A stretch of 64,000 bases of DNA from Clostridia bacterium (GCA_030530315.1 JAUMVG010000008.1:1-64000), one strand, 5' to 3'. Positions 32,743 through 44,499 are shown, counted from the stretch's first letter. Notes: a model not told the origin generated them from the letters alone. A program made the numbers and translations.

Positions 32743-33813
32743 ATGTCTCAAAACAGCATCAATTCCAGACAGCTCTTTGCGAACCCCTTCTCCAAGGAAT
32801 ACTGGAAGCTGGCGGTGGGCGAGTTCAAGAAGCAGCGCGTGCTGATCTTCGCGGCGCTGATGATCGCCCTGCGCGTGGCGCTGAAGTCCCTGGGCATTCC
32901 GATCGCCGCGGACCTGAAGATCAACATCGCCTTCTTCATCAACGCCTACGGCGCGATGGTGTTCGGTCCGGTGGTGGCCATCGTGGCGGCGGCCATCTCC
33001 GACACGCTGGGCTGCATACTGTTTCCCACGGGCGTGTACTTCTTCCCGTTCATATTCATTGAGATCGCGGGCTCGCTGTGCTTCGCGCTGTTCCTGTACC
33101 GCGCCGAGGTGACCGCCAAGCGCGTGATCCTGTCCCGGTTCTGCATCGACTTCTTCGTCAACATCGTGCTGAACACGCCGGTCATGTGGCTGTACTACCG
33201 CATGGTGATGGGCAAGAACTACGCCATCTTCGACATGATCCGCATCATCAAGAACCTGGCGATGTTCCCCATCGAGTCGGTGCTGCTGATCCTGTTCCTG
33301 CGCATGGTGATCCCGCCGACCCGGAAGCTGGGCTACGTCTACAGCGGCGCGGACAAGCTGCGCTTCAACAAGCACAACATCATCCTGATGGTGGTCCTGG
33401 TGCTGATCGGCGCGGGCGCGGTGACCGGCTACGCGATCAACAACTACAACACCACCTCCATGAGCGCGAGCTACAGCCCGCAGCAGCGCCTGGAGCGCAA
33501 CACGGAGATGAACGCCTGGGTGGTCGATGAGAACGACGCGCTGAGCGCCGAGGACACGGTGACGATCATCGAGAGCGCCTATCGCAAGGTGGGCGACCCG
33601 AACATCACCTACAGCCTGGCCATCTACAGGCTGGACCAGGAGGCCTTCTCGGCCAGGGCCGAGGCGGACGAGACCTACACCCTGGACACCGTCAACGGCT
33701 ATTCCAAGTCCAAGGCCGTCGCGGACGAGGCGCTGACCCGCATCGGCACCGCCACGGCGATCACCGACAAGAAGACGGGCGAGCACATCTCCCTGGAGTG
33801 CGCGTTCGACTGA
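32743..33813 (+). CDS. folT: FolT folate ECF transporter S component with C-terminal extension
   Basis: A 356-residue protein. Residues 30 to about 200 are a six-helix ECF transporter S component that fits FolT (KSLGIPIAADLKINIAFFINAYGAM near 55-80). It binds folate and works with a shared EcfAAT energising module, which is not encoded here. Usual FolT proteins are about 170-180 residues. This one continues with another membrane helix (about 206-230, NIILMVVLVLIGAGAVTGYA) and some 125 residues predicted outside the cell, ending ISLECAFD. ATG 32743 follows AAAGGAGG. The THF riboswitch upstream supports the folate assignment. The extension is unexplained. Confidence 0.85.
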   Translation: MSQNSINSRQLFANPFSKEYWKLAVGEFKKQRVLIFAALMIALRVALKSLGIPIAADLKINIAFFINAYGAMVFGPVVAIVAAAISDTLGCILFPTGVYFFPFIFIEIAGSLCFALFLYRAEVTAKRVILSRFCIDFFVNIVLNTPVMWLYYRMVMGKNYAIFDMIRIIKNLAMFPIESVLLILFLRMVIPPTRKLGYVYSGADKLRFNKHNIILMVVLVLIGAGAVTGYAINNYNTTSMSASYSPQQRLERNTEMNAWVVDENDALSAEDTVTIIESAYRKVGDPNITYSLAIYRLDQEAFSARAEADETYTLDTVNGYSKSKAVADEALTRIGTATAITDKKTGEHISLECAFD

Positions 33814-33836
33814 CGACCAAAACCAATACACACATC

Positions 33837-33864
33837 GAAAACGCCGGTTTGAGCCGGCGTTTTC
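33837..33864. terminator. Bidirectional terminator between folT and acetyltransferase
   Basis: An 11-bp perfect stem GAAAACGCCGG / CCGGCGTTTTC with a 6-base loop; its flanking T and A runs suit both directions. Between convergent genes. Confidence 0.8.
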
Positions 33865-33948
33865 AATTGGAATCGAACGTGCTTGGAAAACCAGACACCT
33901 TCCGGGACGACGCGAACGGTGGACGCGCCGATTCCCGCGGCCCCGCGA

Positions 33949-34386
33949 TCACTTCAGCATCTTGCGGAAGTTGTACTGGGTCTTGATGTATTCAAAGCCC
34001 ATGGACTTATAGAAGTGCAGGGCGCTGTTCATGTTCTCATTGGAGTTCACACGCACGCCGGCGGCGCTGGTCTCCCGGGCCCAGTCCTCGACGGCGGCCA
34101 CCAGCATGTGGCCCAGGCCGTGGTTGCGGTATTCAGGGCGCACCGCCAGGGCAACGACGCTCTTCATCGGCGGCGCGTACACGGGCTCATGGCTGTGGGC
34201 GTGGATGAACCCGACCACCTCGTTGCCGCGCTCCGCCACCAGCAGGAGGTTGTTCGACTCGCCCATCATGCGGCGGATGTTGGTTTCGATCTGCGCGATG
34301 GGGAAGTCGTAGCCAAGCTCGGAGACGCAGAGCTCGTAGATCGGCTTCGTGTCGGAGACCATGCACCTGCGTATGTTGATATTCAT
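33949..34386 (-). CDS. GNAT family N-acetyltransferase
   Basis: A 145-residue acetyl-CoA-dependent acetyltransferase. The single GNAT fold shows the strand SVVALAVRPEYRNHGLGHML, in which RNHGLG is the acetyl-CoA-binding motif A, and ends with NENMNSALHFYKSMGFEYI. The substrate cannot be told. The start is ATG 34386 after AAAGGCGG; the frame is open upstream through the promoter. Monocistronic, convergent with folT. Confidence 0.9.
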   Translation of the reverse strand: MNINIRRCMVSDTKPIYELCVSELGYDFPIAQIETNIRRMMGESNNLLLVAERGNEVVGFIHAHSHEPVYAPPMKSVVALAVRPEYRNHGLGHMLVAAVEDWARETSAAGVRVNSNENMNSALHFYKSMGFEYIKTQYNFRKMLK

Positions 34387-34417
34387 AGAATGACCGCCTT
34401 TCGGAATTGATAGCACA

Positions 34418-34446
34418 ATTATAACATGAACGGCCCCGCGGTTCAA
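34418..34446 (-). promoter_or_regulatory. Promoter of GNAT gene
   Basis: On the minus strand, TTGAAC (34441-34446) and TATAAT (34418-34423), 17-base spacer, 32 bases before the start. Confidence 0.8.
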
Positions 34447-34605
34447 CCGCATCAGGAAAGTTTTGTTAATGTTTTTGGCTCTGATGTGGACGCGGTGTGG
34501 GTGGATTTGACAATTCGGGCCATCGGGAGGGGAAAGGACAGCGCCCTGCGGCAAGACTGGAAGGGTATTTCGTCATCCCCGACAGGCAGGCGGGGCGTCG
34601 ACGGC

Positions 34606-34642
34606 ATAAAACCGCCCCGCGGGCTTCAGGCCCACGGGGCGG
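34606..34642 (-). terminator. Terminator of zinc-ribbon membrane protein gene
   Basis: On the minus strand, CCGCCCCGTGGGC pairs with GCCCGCGGGGCGG (13 bp, one mismatch, 5-base loop), followed by TTTTAT. The gap 34447-34605 holds nothing else I recognise. Confidence 0.85.
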
Positions 34643-34669
34643 CGTGCGCTCAGTGCGCGTGGGATTGTG

Positions 34670-36052
34670 TCAATCCACCACGTCCATGTACAGCGCGATC
34701 AGGCGCGGATAGTACTGGGAGTTGTACATGTGCTGGCCATCCACGTAGGCGTAGGCGGTGTAGTTGCGGCCCAGCGTCGGCGAGGTGATGGAGGTCTGGT
34801 TGTCCAGGATCAGGTACTGCGGCTCGTCGGTGCCCACGTCCATGACCAGGTAGCGGGTGCCGGTCTCGTCGTCGGTGAAACTGTCGATCAGCTTGCCCTT
34901 GCAGGCGAAGCTCTGATAGCGCCAGTTCTCGAACATGAGGCGCAGCTGCGGGTAGTCCATGGCCCAGGCGCGGTCGCGCATCTCCGCCAGGGACGGCCTG
35001 TAGTTCACCGGGAAGCTGATCACCGCGTCCTCCTTGCCCTCCTTGGAGGCCCGGAAGCGGATGATGTTCTCGCCATAGGTGGTGAAGCGGGAGATGAAGG
35101 AGAAGCGGCCGGTCTGCATGTCCACGGACAGGCTCTCGGGGATGTAGTCGGTGTCCACGGAGATGGTGGCACCCGGCTCGGTGGTTCCCGTGACCGCCAT
35201 GGTGCGGGCGGAGCTCTGGTCGCTGACGGTGGTGTCCAGCTCCAGCTCGATGTCGTAGTGCTGGCGGAAGATGACCAGTTCGCTGCGGCGCTCCCTGTGT
35301 CGGGGCGTGCGGACGATCAGCGTGATCACGTTGTCGCCGATGGGCTTCACGCCCACATAGGTGGAGAGCAGGCCGCTGCGGTCCACCGAGGAGGTGATGT
35401 CCTCTCCGTTGACGAACACCGTGCTGCCGGGCACGACGTTCAACTCCAGCGGATAGATGCCGGTGACCACGGTGACGCGCTCGGAAGCGGGACTCTTCAC
35501 CAGCAGCGGCGACACCGGAACTTCGATCTGGAAGTTGAACTGGGGCAGCTTGGTCTTGATGCCCTTTTCGGTGATCAGCATGGGGGACAGGGTGACGTTC
35601 GCGTACTCCACGTCGGTCACGTTCAGGCCGAACCAGTCGGAATCGGCGATCTCAAGGCGCGCGACGCCCCCCGAGATGGCCAGGGAGCGGTCCATCTCCG
35701 GCAGGTAGATCTGGTCGCCGTCCTTGCCGTAGAATATGACGGCATGCCCCTGGCGCAGGTCGTCCATCTGGACCAGCGACAGCGTGGGGGCATAGGCGCC
35801 GCGGGTGTAGAGCCGGGTGAGCTGGTAGTTTTTGATCCAGCTGACCAGCTTGAAGGCGCCGACGCAGAGCGCGACGACGAACAGCACCGCCGCGAGGGCG
35901 ACGGCGGCCTTCTGCATGGGCGTGCGCCTGTGGCGGCGCTCATGGGCCTCGACGCCGGCAACGCCGCCCTCGGCGTTGGGCAGCGGCTGTTTGCAACTCG
36001 GGCAGTAGAGCGCGCCGTCGGCGCACACGCTGCCGCAATAGGGACACTTCAA
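34670..36052 (-). CDS. Zinc-ribbon, single-helix membrane protein with Ig-like extracytoplasmic domains
   Basis: A 460-residue protein of unknown function. A zinc ribbon at the very N-terminus (CPYCGSVC..YCPSC, residues 3-20) faces the cytoplasm, one membrane helix follows (about 48-72), and some 385 residues lie outside. The outer part looks like several beta-sandwich domains (ELNVVPGSTVFVNGEDITSSV; VTGTTEPGATISVDTDYIPE, typical of Ig-like repeats). The last 110 residues contain an SH3-like segment. The start is TTG 36052, 6 bases after AGGAGG. Similar layouts occur in many Bacillota proteins whose role is unknown. Confidence 0.75.
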   Translation of the reverse strand: MKCPYCGSVCADGALYCPSCKQPLPNAEGGVAGVEAHERRHRRTPMQKAAVALAAVLFVVALCVGAFKLVSWIKNYQLTRLYTRGAYAPTLSLVQMDDLRQGHAVIFYGKDGDQIYLPEMDRSLAISGGVARLEIADSDWFGLNVTDVEYANVTLSPMLITEKGIKTKLPQFNFQIEVPVSPLLVKSPASERVTVVTGIYPLELNVVPGSTVFVNGEDITSSVDRSGLLSTYVGVKPIGDNVITLIVRTPRHRERRSELVIFRQHYDIELELDTTVSDQSSARTMAVTGTTEPGATISVDTDYIPESLSVDMQTGRFSFISRFTTYGENIIRFRASKEGKEDAVISFPVNYRPSLAEMRDRAWAMDYPQLRLMFENWRYQSFACKGKLIDSFTDDETGTRYLVMDVGTDEPQYLILDNQTSITSPTLGRNYTAYAYVDGQHMYNSQYYPRLIALYMDVVD

Positions 36053-36269
36053 ATTGGGCCTCCTGATTTCTCTGACTGCGGCGCATCACGCAGCAGGATG
36101 TGTATTCAAACTCATTCTATAGTATAGCACACCTGTCCCGCGGGCGCAAAGAAATGTTGGTCAATTTTTTGTTTATCTATCGACAATCCTGAAAATTATG
36201 ATATAATTGTATTCGTATAAGTTTGACCATGAACCGGATCGCCCGGTTCGGTGCCTGGAGGTGCATGAA

Positions 36270-36866
36270 ATGGATGATTTTCTGGAGACCTATGCCGTAC
36301 GCCAAAAGCAGGGCATGTTCACGCTGCTGTATTACCTGTGCTGGGTCCTGATCGTGATCTTCGGACTGGTCGCTGCGATGTCCCTGGCCAACGTCATCGG
36401 CGTCAACCCGGAGACGGGCGGCATGATGTTTTCCTGGCAGAGCCTGTTGCTCACGCTGGTCTTCGGCGGCGCGGCCTTCCTGATCTGGCGCGCGTCCGAT
36501 TCCTGCCGCGTGGAGTATGACTACACCTTCACCAACGGCAACCTGGACGTCTCCCGGGTGCTGAACAACAAGCGCAGGAAGTATCTGACGGCCCTGGACA
36601 TGAAGGACGTCATCCGCTGCGGCCCCGCCGCCGGCCCGGCGTTCCTCAAGACGCTGAACGAGCCCCAGATCAAGCGGCACAACTGGTTTGTGAACCGCGA
36701 GGCGAACCTGTACTTCTTCTATTTTCAAAGGAAGGGCCTCAAGCACGTGATCATACTGGAGCTGACCAAGGAAATGATCGCCATGATCCGCAGCAAAAAC
36801 TATCTCCCGAAGGGCGTTTGGTATGAGGCCGACGGCAAGCAGAACTATGGCGCAAGCATATCTTGA
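36270..36866 (+). CDS. Membrane protein of unknown function in nifS-thiI operon
   Basis: A 198-residue protein with two membrane helices (about 18-43 and 54-75), then a soluble domain of about 120 residues rich in beta strands (VEYDYTFTNGNLDVSRVLNNK resembles a PH-like fold). ATG 36270 follows GGAGGTG; the frame opens 21 codons earlier without a site. A TATAAT lies at 36202-36207. The last 20 bases overlap the cysteine desulfurase gene, so the two are translated together, but no link to sulfur transfer is evident. Confidence 0.75.
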   Translation: MDDFLETYAVRQKQGMFTLLYYLCWVLIVIFGLVAAMSLANVIGVNPETGGMMFSWQSLLLTLVFGGAAFLIWRASDSCRVEYDYTFTNGNLDVSRVLNNKRRKYLTALDMKDVIRCGPAAGPAFLKTLNEPQIKRHNWFVNREANLYFFYFQRKGLKHVIILELTKEMIAMIRSKNYLPKGVWYEADGKQNYGASIS

Positions 36867-37989
36867 CAACAGCGCCACCACCCGCCCGTGTCCCGCGGCG
36901 GTGGCGGCAATGACACGGTGTTTGAACGAAGGCTACTTCAATCCCTCCTCCGTCTATAAACCGGCGGTGGAGGCCTTTCGTTTCCTGCGGGAAGCGAGGG
37001 AAAACCTGCTGGACGCGGTGCATGGCGAGGGCTGTGAGGCGACCTTCACCTCCGGTGGGACCGAGGCCAACAACCTGGCCGTGCTGGGCGCGGTGGGCCG
37101 CATGCGCGGCAGGCAGGTGGTGGCTGTCAGCGCGGTGGAGCATCCCTCCGTGCGTGCCGCCTTTGACGCGCTGAAGGAGCAGGGACACGACGTGCGGGTG
37201 ATCGGCGTCACCGGCTCCGGCGAATTGCGCTGGGACGAGCTGGAGGCCGCCCTGGACGACGGGGCTTCCCTGGTCAGCTGCATGCAGGTGAACAACGAAA
37301 CCGGCGCGCTGTTGGACGCGGAGCGCCTGCACAGGCTCGTCGACGGTCGGGCGCTGATCCACGTGGACGGCGTGCAGGGCTTCCTGCGGGTCCCCTTCGA
37401 TATGAAGTGGGCCGACATGTACACGTTGAGCGGCCACAAGATCCACGGCCCAAAGGGCATCGGGGCATTGGTGGTCAAGAAGGGCGTTCGGCTGAAGCCC
37501 CAGCACATCGGCGGCGGCCAGGAGTCCGGGCTGCGGTCCGGCACCGAGAATACCCCGGGTATCGCGGGGCTGAACGCCGCGGTGCTGGAGATGCGGGCGA
37601 TGGGCCCGGATATGCCGGCGGCGCTGATGGCGAAGAAGCTGCGCCTCGTCGAGGCGGTGAAGCGGGCCGTGCCGGAGGCGCTGATCAACGGGCCGGAGCC
37701 GGAGAAGGCCGCGCCGCACATCGTCAACATCGGCTTTCCGGACGTGCGGGGCGAGGTGATGCTCCACGCGCTGGAGGGCGAGGGGATCTACGTGTCCACC
37801 GGCTCAGCCTGCTCGTCGAAGAAGCTGAAGGTCAGCTCGGTGCTGGTGAGCATGGGCATCAAGCCGTCGGTGGCGGAGTGGGCGGTGCGCTTCAGCCTGA
37901 GTCCCCACACCACCGAGGAGGAAATCGATTATGCCGCCGGGAAGATCGGCACGCTGTACGACCAGCTGCGGCGGTTCAAAAGGAGATAG
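36847..37989 (+). CDS. Cysteine desulfurase (IscS/NifS type)
   Basis: A 380-residue PLP enzyme that takes sulfur from cysteine as a persulfide. Hallmarks are YLDNSATTRPCPAAV at the N-terminus, the SGGTEANNLAVLGA motif, HVDGVQGFLRVPFD, the PLP lysine in SGHKIHGPKGIGAL, and the active-site Cys loop STGSACSSKK near residue 320. It lies directly upstream of thiI, so it most likely feeds sulfur into tRNA 4-thiouridine or thiamine synthesis, as with NifZ-ThiI in Bacillus subtilis. ATG 36847 overlaps the preceding gene. Confidence 0.93.
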   Translation: MAQAYLDNSATTRPCPAAVAAMTRCLNEGYFNPSSVYKPAVEAFRFLREARENLLDAVHGEGCEATFTSGGTEANNLAVLGAVGRMRGRQVVAVSAVEHPSVRAAFDALKEQGHDVRVIGVTGSGELRWDELEAALDDGASLVSCMQVNNETGALLDAERLHRLVDGRALIHVDGVQGFLRVPFDMKWADMYTLSGHKIHGPKGIGALVVKKGVRLKPQHIGGGQESGLRSGTENTPGIAGLNAAVLEMRAMGPDMPAALMAKKLRLVEAVKRAVPEALINGPEPEKAAPHIVNIGFPDVRGEVMLHALEGEGIYVSTGSACSSKKLKVSSVLVSMGIKPSVAEWAVRFSLSPHTTEEEIDYAAGKIGTLYDQLRRFKRR

Positions 37990-37996
37990 CAATTAC

Positions 37997-39145
37997 ATGC
38001 AGGACGTTTTGCTCGTCAGGTACGGCGAGGTATTTCTCAAGGGCGCGAACCGCCCACATTTCCTGAAGGTTCTCACCGATAACATCAAGCGCGTGGTCAA
38101 GCCCCTGGGCGGCCACGTCTGGCTCTCCGATTCCCGGGTGTACGTGTCCCAGTTCACCGACCTGCAGGCCTGCATCGACCGTGTCACGAAGGTGTTCGGC
38201 GTGTATTCCGTCAGCCCCGCCGTGGAGATGGAGAAGGATTTCGAGGTCATCGCCGAGCAGTGCGTGAAGCTGATGGCCGGCTATTCCGGCACCTTCAAGG
38301 TGTTTGGCAAGCGCAGCGACAAGAAGTTCCCGATGAACAGCATGGAGATTGCCATGGAGATCGGCGGGCGGGTGTTGGAGAGCAACCCCAACCTGAAGGT
38401 GGACGTGCACAAGCCCCAGCACAAGCTGATGGTGGAGATCCGGGACAACGCCTACATCTGCGTGGATGAGATCATGGCCGTGGGCGGCATGCCCAGCGGC
38501 ACCGGCGGCAAGGCGGCGCTGCTGCTCTCCGGCGGCATCGACTCCCCGGTGGCGGGCTACCAAATGATGAAGCGCGGCGTGCGGATGTGCGCCATCCACT
38601 TCCAGAGCCCGCCCTACACCGGCGAGCTGGCCAGGGACAAGGTGCTGCAGCTGGCGAAGAAGCTGGCCTGGTACACGGGCGGCATGCGCGTGTACATGGT
38701 GCCCTTCACCAAGTGCCAGCTGGAGATCCACGAGAAGTGCCCGGAGGAGCTGGGCACGCTGATTACCCGCCGCTTCATGATGCGCATTGCCGAGAGGATC
38801 GCCCGCCAGTTCGGCGCACAGGCGCTGATCACCGGCGAGAGCCTCGGCCAGGTGGCCTCCCAGACCATGGAGGCGCTGGGCTGCACCGACGCCGTGGTGA
38901 ACATGCCCGTGTTCCGCCCGCTGATCGGCAACGACAAGACGGAGATCATGGCCATCGCGGAGAGGATCGACACCTACGAGACCTCCATACTGCCCTACGA
39001 GGACTGCTGCACCGTGTTCACGCCCCGGCATCCCGTGACCAAGCCCAAGCTGGAGACCATGCCGAAGGCGGAGGAGAAGCTGGACGTGGAGGCCCTGGTG
39101 AACGCGTGCGTCGAAGGCACGGAAATGATCATCGTCGAGGGCTGA
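37997..39145 (+). CDS. thiI: tRNA 4-thiouridine synthase ThiI
   Basis: A 382-residue tRNA sulfurtransferase that makes s4U at position 8. It has an N-terminal ferredoxin-like and THUMP region (about 1-165) and the PP-loop ATP-pyrophosphatase domain with SGGIDSPVAGYQM (near 178), GESLGQVASQT and the C-terminal CTVFTPRHPVTKP. The rhodanese domain of E. coli ThiI is absent, as usual in Bacillota, where the desulfurase upstream delivers sulfur. ATG 37997 follows AAAAGGAGA, 7 bases after the desulfurase stop. Confidence 0.96.
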   Translation: MQDVLLVRYGEVFLKGANRPHFLKVLTDNIKRVVKPLGGHVWLSDSRVYVSQFTDLQACIDRVTKVFGVYSVSPAVEMEKDFEVIAEQCVKLMAGYSGTFKVFGKRSDKKFPMNSMEIAMEIGGRVLESNPNLKVDVHKPQHKLMVEIRDNAYICVDEIMAVGGMPSGTGGKAALLLSGGIDSPVAGYQMMKRGVRMCAIHFQSPPYTGELARDKVLQLAKKLAWYTGGMRVYMVPFTKCQLEIHEKCPEELGTLITRRFMMRIAERIARQFGAQALITGESLGQVASQTMEALGCTDAVVNMPVFRPLIGNDKTEIMAIAERIDTYETSILPYEDCCTVFTPRHPVTKPKLETMPKAEEKLDVEALVNACVEGTEMIIVEG

Positions 39146-39217
39146 GACTGAATTGAGAATTGGGAATTGAGGATTAGAAAGAGTGCTTGATTCAACGATC
39201 GTTCCACAGTCCCGTTC

Positions 39218-41494
<2,277 letters not shown>

Positions 41495-41584
41495 CGGACG
41501 GCGATTCCGCGGACGGGCACATGTGGACTGCGAAACGAAAAGGCGCGCGAAGCGCGAATACGACCATAAAAGGAGAAGGATAGC

Positions 41585-41905
41585 ATGGCAGAGGTCAAGG
41601 TATACACCTCCGAGGATATGAAGTTTGAAAACCTGAGCAAGAACCACCTGACGCTGGTGGACTTCTGGGCGACCTGGTGCGGCCCGTGCCGCATGATCGC
41701 GCCTGTGGTGGAGGAGCTCGCCTCGGAGACCGAGGGCGTGACCTTCGCGAAGGTGAACGTGGACGAGAACGCCGAGGTGGCCATCGGGCTGGGCATCCAG
41801 GCCATTCCCACGCTGTTCCTGTTCAAGGACGGCAAGGCCGTGGACAAGGTGGTCGGCGTGCAGAGCAAGCAGGCCCTCAAGGCCATGATCGAACGCAACC
41901 GCTGA
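41585..41905 (+). CDS. trxA: Thioredoxin
   Basis: A 106-residue thioredoxin with the redox motif WCGPC in DFWATWCGPCRMIAP (near residue 30), the cis-Pro in GIQAIPTLFLF, and normal length. It reduces protein disulfides with electrons from thioredoxin reductase. ATG 41585 follows AAAGGAGAAGG. A terminator lies 140 bases downstream. Confidence 0.97.
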   Translation: MAEVKVYTSEDMKFENLSKNHLTLVDFWATWCGPCRMIAPVVEELASETEGVTFAKVNVDENAEVAIGLGIQAIPTLFLFKDGKAVDKVVGVQSKQALKAMIERNR

Positions 41906-42044
41906 TGATTCAGGCGCGGCGGCTGGGCGCGCGTGCGTCCCGCCGCCGCCTGCCGGGTGCCATGGCGGCGCAGGCAGGAACACCGACAGGGCTTCGAAAG
42001 AGACCGAAGTCTTGTAAATTCGGACGGAAGTCTGTTTAAATGCG

Positions 42045-42072
42045 CTCCGCTGTACTGCTCAGCGGGGTTTTT
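42045..42072 (+). terminator. Terminator downstream of trxA
   Basis: The stem CCGCTG/CAGCGG is followed by GGTTTTT. The 395-base gap 41906-42300 also holds a GC-rich hairpin near 41920-41950 and a TATAAT at 42184-42189 (weak -35 TGTGAA, 17 bases) that probably starts the RNase J transcript with a leader of about 105 bases. Confidence 0.7.
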
Positions 42073-42300
42073 GGGTTTAGCCGGATTGGCGGTTTGTTGG
42101 CGAATCATCGCGTTCGGACCACTCTTTACTTACAATTTCCGATAAAGACACGGCTTTCGCTGTGAATCCGGCGGGAATTGTGCTATAATTTTAATGGTAT
42201 GCCATGCGCGCGCATCGCATACAGAACGATGAATCGTGCGTCGCTCCGGCGCGGGCGGCGTAATATATAGCCTAAAATATCGCGTAAAGGAGGCGTTGTC

Positions 42301-43974
42301 TTGGCCAGAAAAAACAGGGAAGACAAGCTCAAAATCATTCCGCTGGGCGGTCTCGGAGAGATCGGCAAAAACCTGACGGTGCTTGAATATCAGAACGACA
42401 TCATCGTGATCGACCTCGGCTCCATCTTTCCAAGGGAGGATATGCCGGGCGTCGACCTCGTCATACCCGACACCAGCTATCTGGAGCACAACAAGGAAAA
42501 GATCCGCGGCTATTTCATCACCCACGGACACGAGGACCACATCGGCGCGGTGCCCTATGTGCTGCGCAATCTGCCGGCCCCGGTGTACGGCACGAAGCTG
42601 ACGCTGGCACTGTGCGAGCACAAGCTGAAGGAGCACCGGCTCCAAAACGTGGCCCCGCTGAACGTGGTGACCGAGGGCGACGTGATCCAGGCGGGCTGCT
42701 TTTCCGTGGAGTTCATCCACGTGAACCACTCCATCGCCGGGGCCTGCGCGCTGGCGATCAAGACGCCCGTAGGCACCGTCGTGCACACCGGCGACTTCAA
42801 GGTGGACTACACGCCGCTGGACGGCGCGCCGATCGATCTTGGCCGGCTGGCGGAGCTGGGGCGGGAGGGCGTGCTGCTGCTCCTGGCCGACTCCACCAAC
42901 GCCGAGCGCCAGGGCTACACCATGTCTGAAAAGAAGGTGGCGGCCACCTTCAACGACCAGTTCCAGAAGGCCACGGGCCGTGTCATCATCGCCATGTTTG
43001 CCAGCAACGTGCATCGCATCCAGGCGGTGGTGGATTCCTGCGTGCGGTTCCACCGCAAGGTGTGCCTGATGGGCCGCAGCATGGTCAACGTGTCCAAGGT
43101 GGCCATGCAGCTGGGCTACCTGAAGATCCCCGAGGGGACGCTGATCACGGCGGACGACCTGGACCGCTATCCCGACGAGCAGATCGCCGTGGTGACCACC
43201 GGCAGCCAGGGCGAGCCGATGAGCGGCCTGTCCCGCATGGCCTTTGCCGAGCACCGCAAGCTGGAGATCCGCGAGAGCGACATGGTCATCATTTCGGCGA
43301 CACCCATTCCCGGCAACGAAAAGTCCGTCTCCCGGGTCATCAACCAGCTGATCAGGATCGGCGCGAACGTGATCTACGAATCCCTCGCGGAGGTCCACGT
43401 CTCCGGCCACGCCCGGCAGGAGGAGCTGAAGCTGATGCACTCGCTGATCAAGCCGAAGTTTTTCGTGCCCGTGCACGGCGAGTACCGGCACCTGTACCAC
43501 CACGCCAACCTGGCGAAATCGCTGGGCATGCCGGAGGACAACGTGCTGATGGTGGAGATCGGCGACGTGATCGAACTGTCCTCCGACAGCATCGACGTGA
43601 CCGGCGTGGTCCCCAGCGGCTCCGTGCTGATCGACGGCCTGGGCATCGGCGACGTGGGCGCCGTGGTGCTGCGCGACCGCAAGCACCTGTCCGAGGACGG
43701 CCTGCTGATCGTGGTCATGGGCCTCGATCACGAGCTGGGCACGGTGGTTTCCGGCCCCGACATCATCAGCCGCGGCTTCGTGTACGTGCGGGAGTCCGAC
43801 GAGCTGGTGGAGGGGGCGCGGGCGGCGGCCATGCGGGCCATCGACGCCTTCGGCCCCATCGATTCCACCGACTGGAACCGGCTGAAGAACGACGTGCGGG
43901 AGTCCGTGCAGCGCTACATCTACGACACCATCAAGCGCAACCCGATGATCCTGCCGATCATCGTGGAGATTTAG
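42301..43974 (+). CDS. rnj: Ribonuclease J
   Basis: A 557-residue metallo-beta-lactamase/beta-CASP RNase with endonuclease and 5-prime exonuclease activity, central to RNA decay and 16S rRNA maturation in Bacillota. It has the zinc motif HGHEDHIGAV (near 75), the NHSIAGA region, DSTNAERQGYT, and the C-terminal HVSGHARQEELKLMHSLIKPKFFVPVHGEY block. The start is TTG 42301, 8 bases after AAAGGAGG. Only one RNase J gene is seen here, so J1 or J2 cannot be decided. Followed by a YlbF-family gene. Confidence 0.96.
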   Translation: MARKNREDKLKIIPLGGLGEIGKNLTVLEYQNDIIVIDLGSIFPREDMPGVDLVIPDTSYLEHNKEKIRGYFITHGHEDHIGAVPYVLRNLPAPVYGTKLTLALCEHKLKEHRLQNVAPLNVVTEGDVIQAGCFSVEFIHVNHSIAGACALAIKTPVGTVVHTGDFKVDYTPLDGAPIDLGRLAELGREGVLLLLADSTNAERQGYTMSEKKVAATFNDQFQKATGRVIIAMFASNVHRIQAVVDSCVRFHRKVCLMGRSMVNVSKVAMQLGYLKIPEGTLITADDLDRYPDEQIAVVTTGSQGEPMSGLSRMAFAEHRKLEIRESDMVIISATPIPGNEKSVSRVINQLIRIGANVIYESLAEVHVSGHARQEELKLMHSLIKPKFFVPVHGEYRHLYHHANLAKSLGMPEDNVLMVEIGDVIELSSDSIDVTGVVPSGSVLIDGLGIGDVGAVVLRDRKHLSEDGLLIVVMGLDHELGTVVSGPDIISRGFVYVRESDELVEGARAAAMRAIDAFGPIDSTDWNRLKNDVRESVQRYIYDTIKRNPMILPIIVEI

Positions 43975-44075
43975 GATATAACGCAACAGGCAACAGCCGG
44001 ATTGCACATACGGGAACAGGAACGGAGTGGAACCCCGAAGTTCCCGCTTGCGTCCAATTACAGATGGAGGGAACC

Positions 44076-44423
44076 ATGAACCCATACGATCAGGCGCGGG
44101 AACTCGCCCGAGCGCTGAAGGAGAGCGAGGAGTACCGGGAGTACAACCGCCTGAAGTCCGTCGCCTATGACGATGGCACCAACAAGGCGCTCCTGGACGA
44201 ATATAAGCGGCTGCAGTTCAGGATGCAGGCGAAGATGGCCGCGGGCGAAAACATGCCCGAGGAGGACTTCCAGCGCCTGCAGCAGATCGGTACGCTGCTG
44301 CAGTTCAACCCGGATGTGAGCGCCTACCTGATGGCGGAATTCCGGTTCCAGAGGATGCTGTCCGACATCTTCAAGATACTGGCCGACGTGGCCGGCGTAG
44401 ACCTGGACATGCTGGCGCAATAG
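44076..44423 (+). CDS. ylbF: YlbF/YmcA family regulator
   Basis: A 115-residue all-helical protein of the YlbF/YmcA (DUF964) family. In Bacillus subtilis YlbF, YmcA and YaaT form the Ric complex that works with RNase Y in mRNA processing and influences competence, biofilm and sporulation. The pattern ARALKESEEYREYNRLKS and FNPDVSAYLMAEFRFQRML is typical. ATG 44076 follows TGGAGGG. Its place 100 bases after RNase J suits a role in RNA processing. Confidence 0.88.
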   Translation: MNPYDQARELARALKESEEYREYNRLKSVAYDDGTNKALLDEYKRLQFRMQAKMAAGENMPEEDFQRLQQIGTLLQFNPDVSAYLMAEFRFQRMLSDIFKILADVAGVDLDMLAQ

Positions 44424-44499
44424 GCAATGGCTGCGCCCCTCGAGCCTTCTCTCTCCAGGGAAGCGCTTGAGAGCAGGTGGACATTAATTGGAGGACTCA

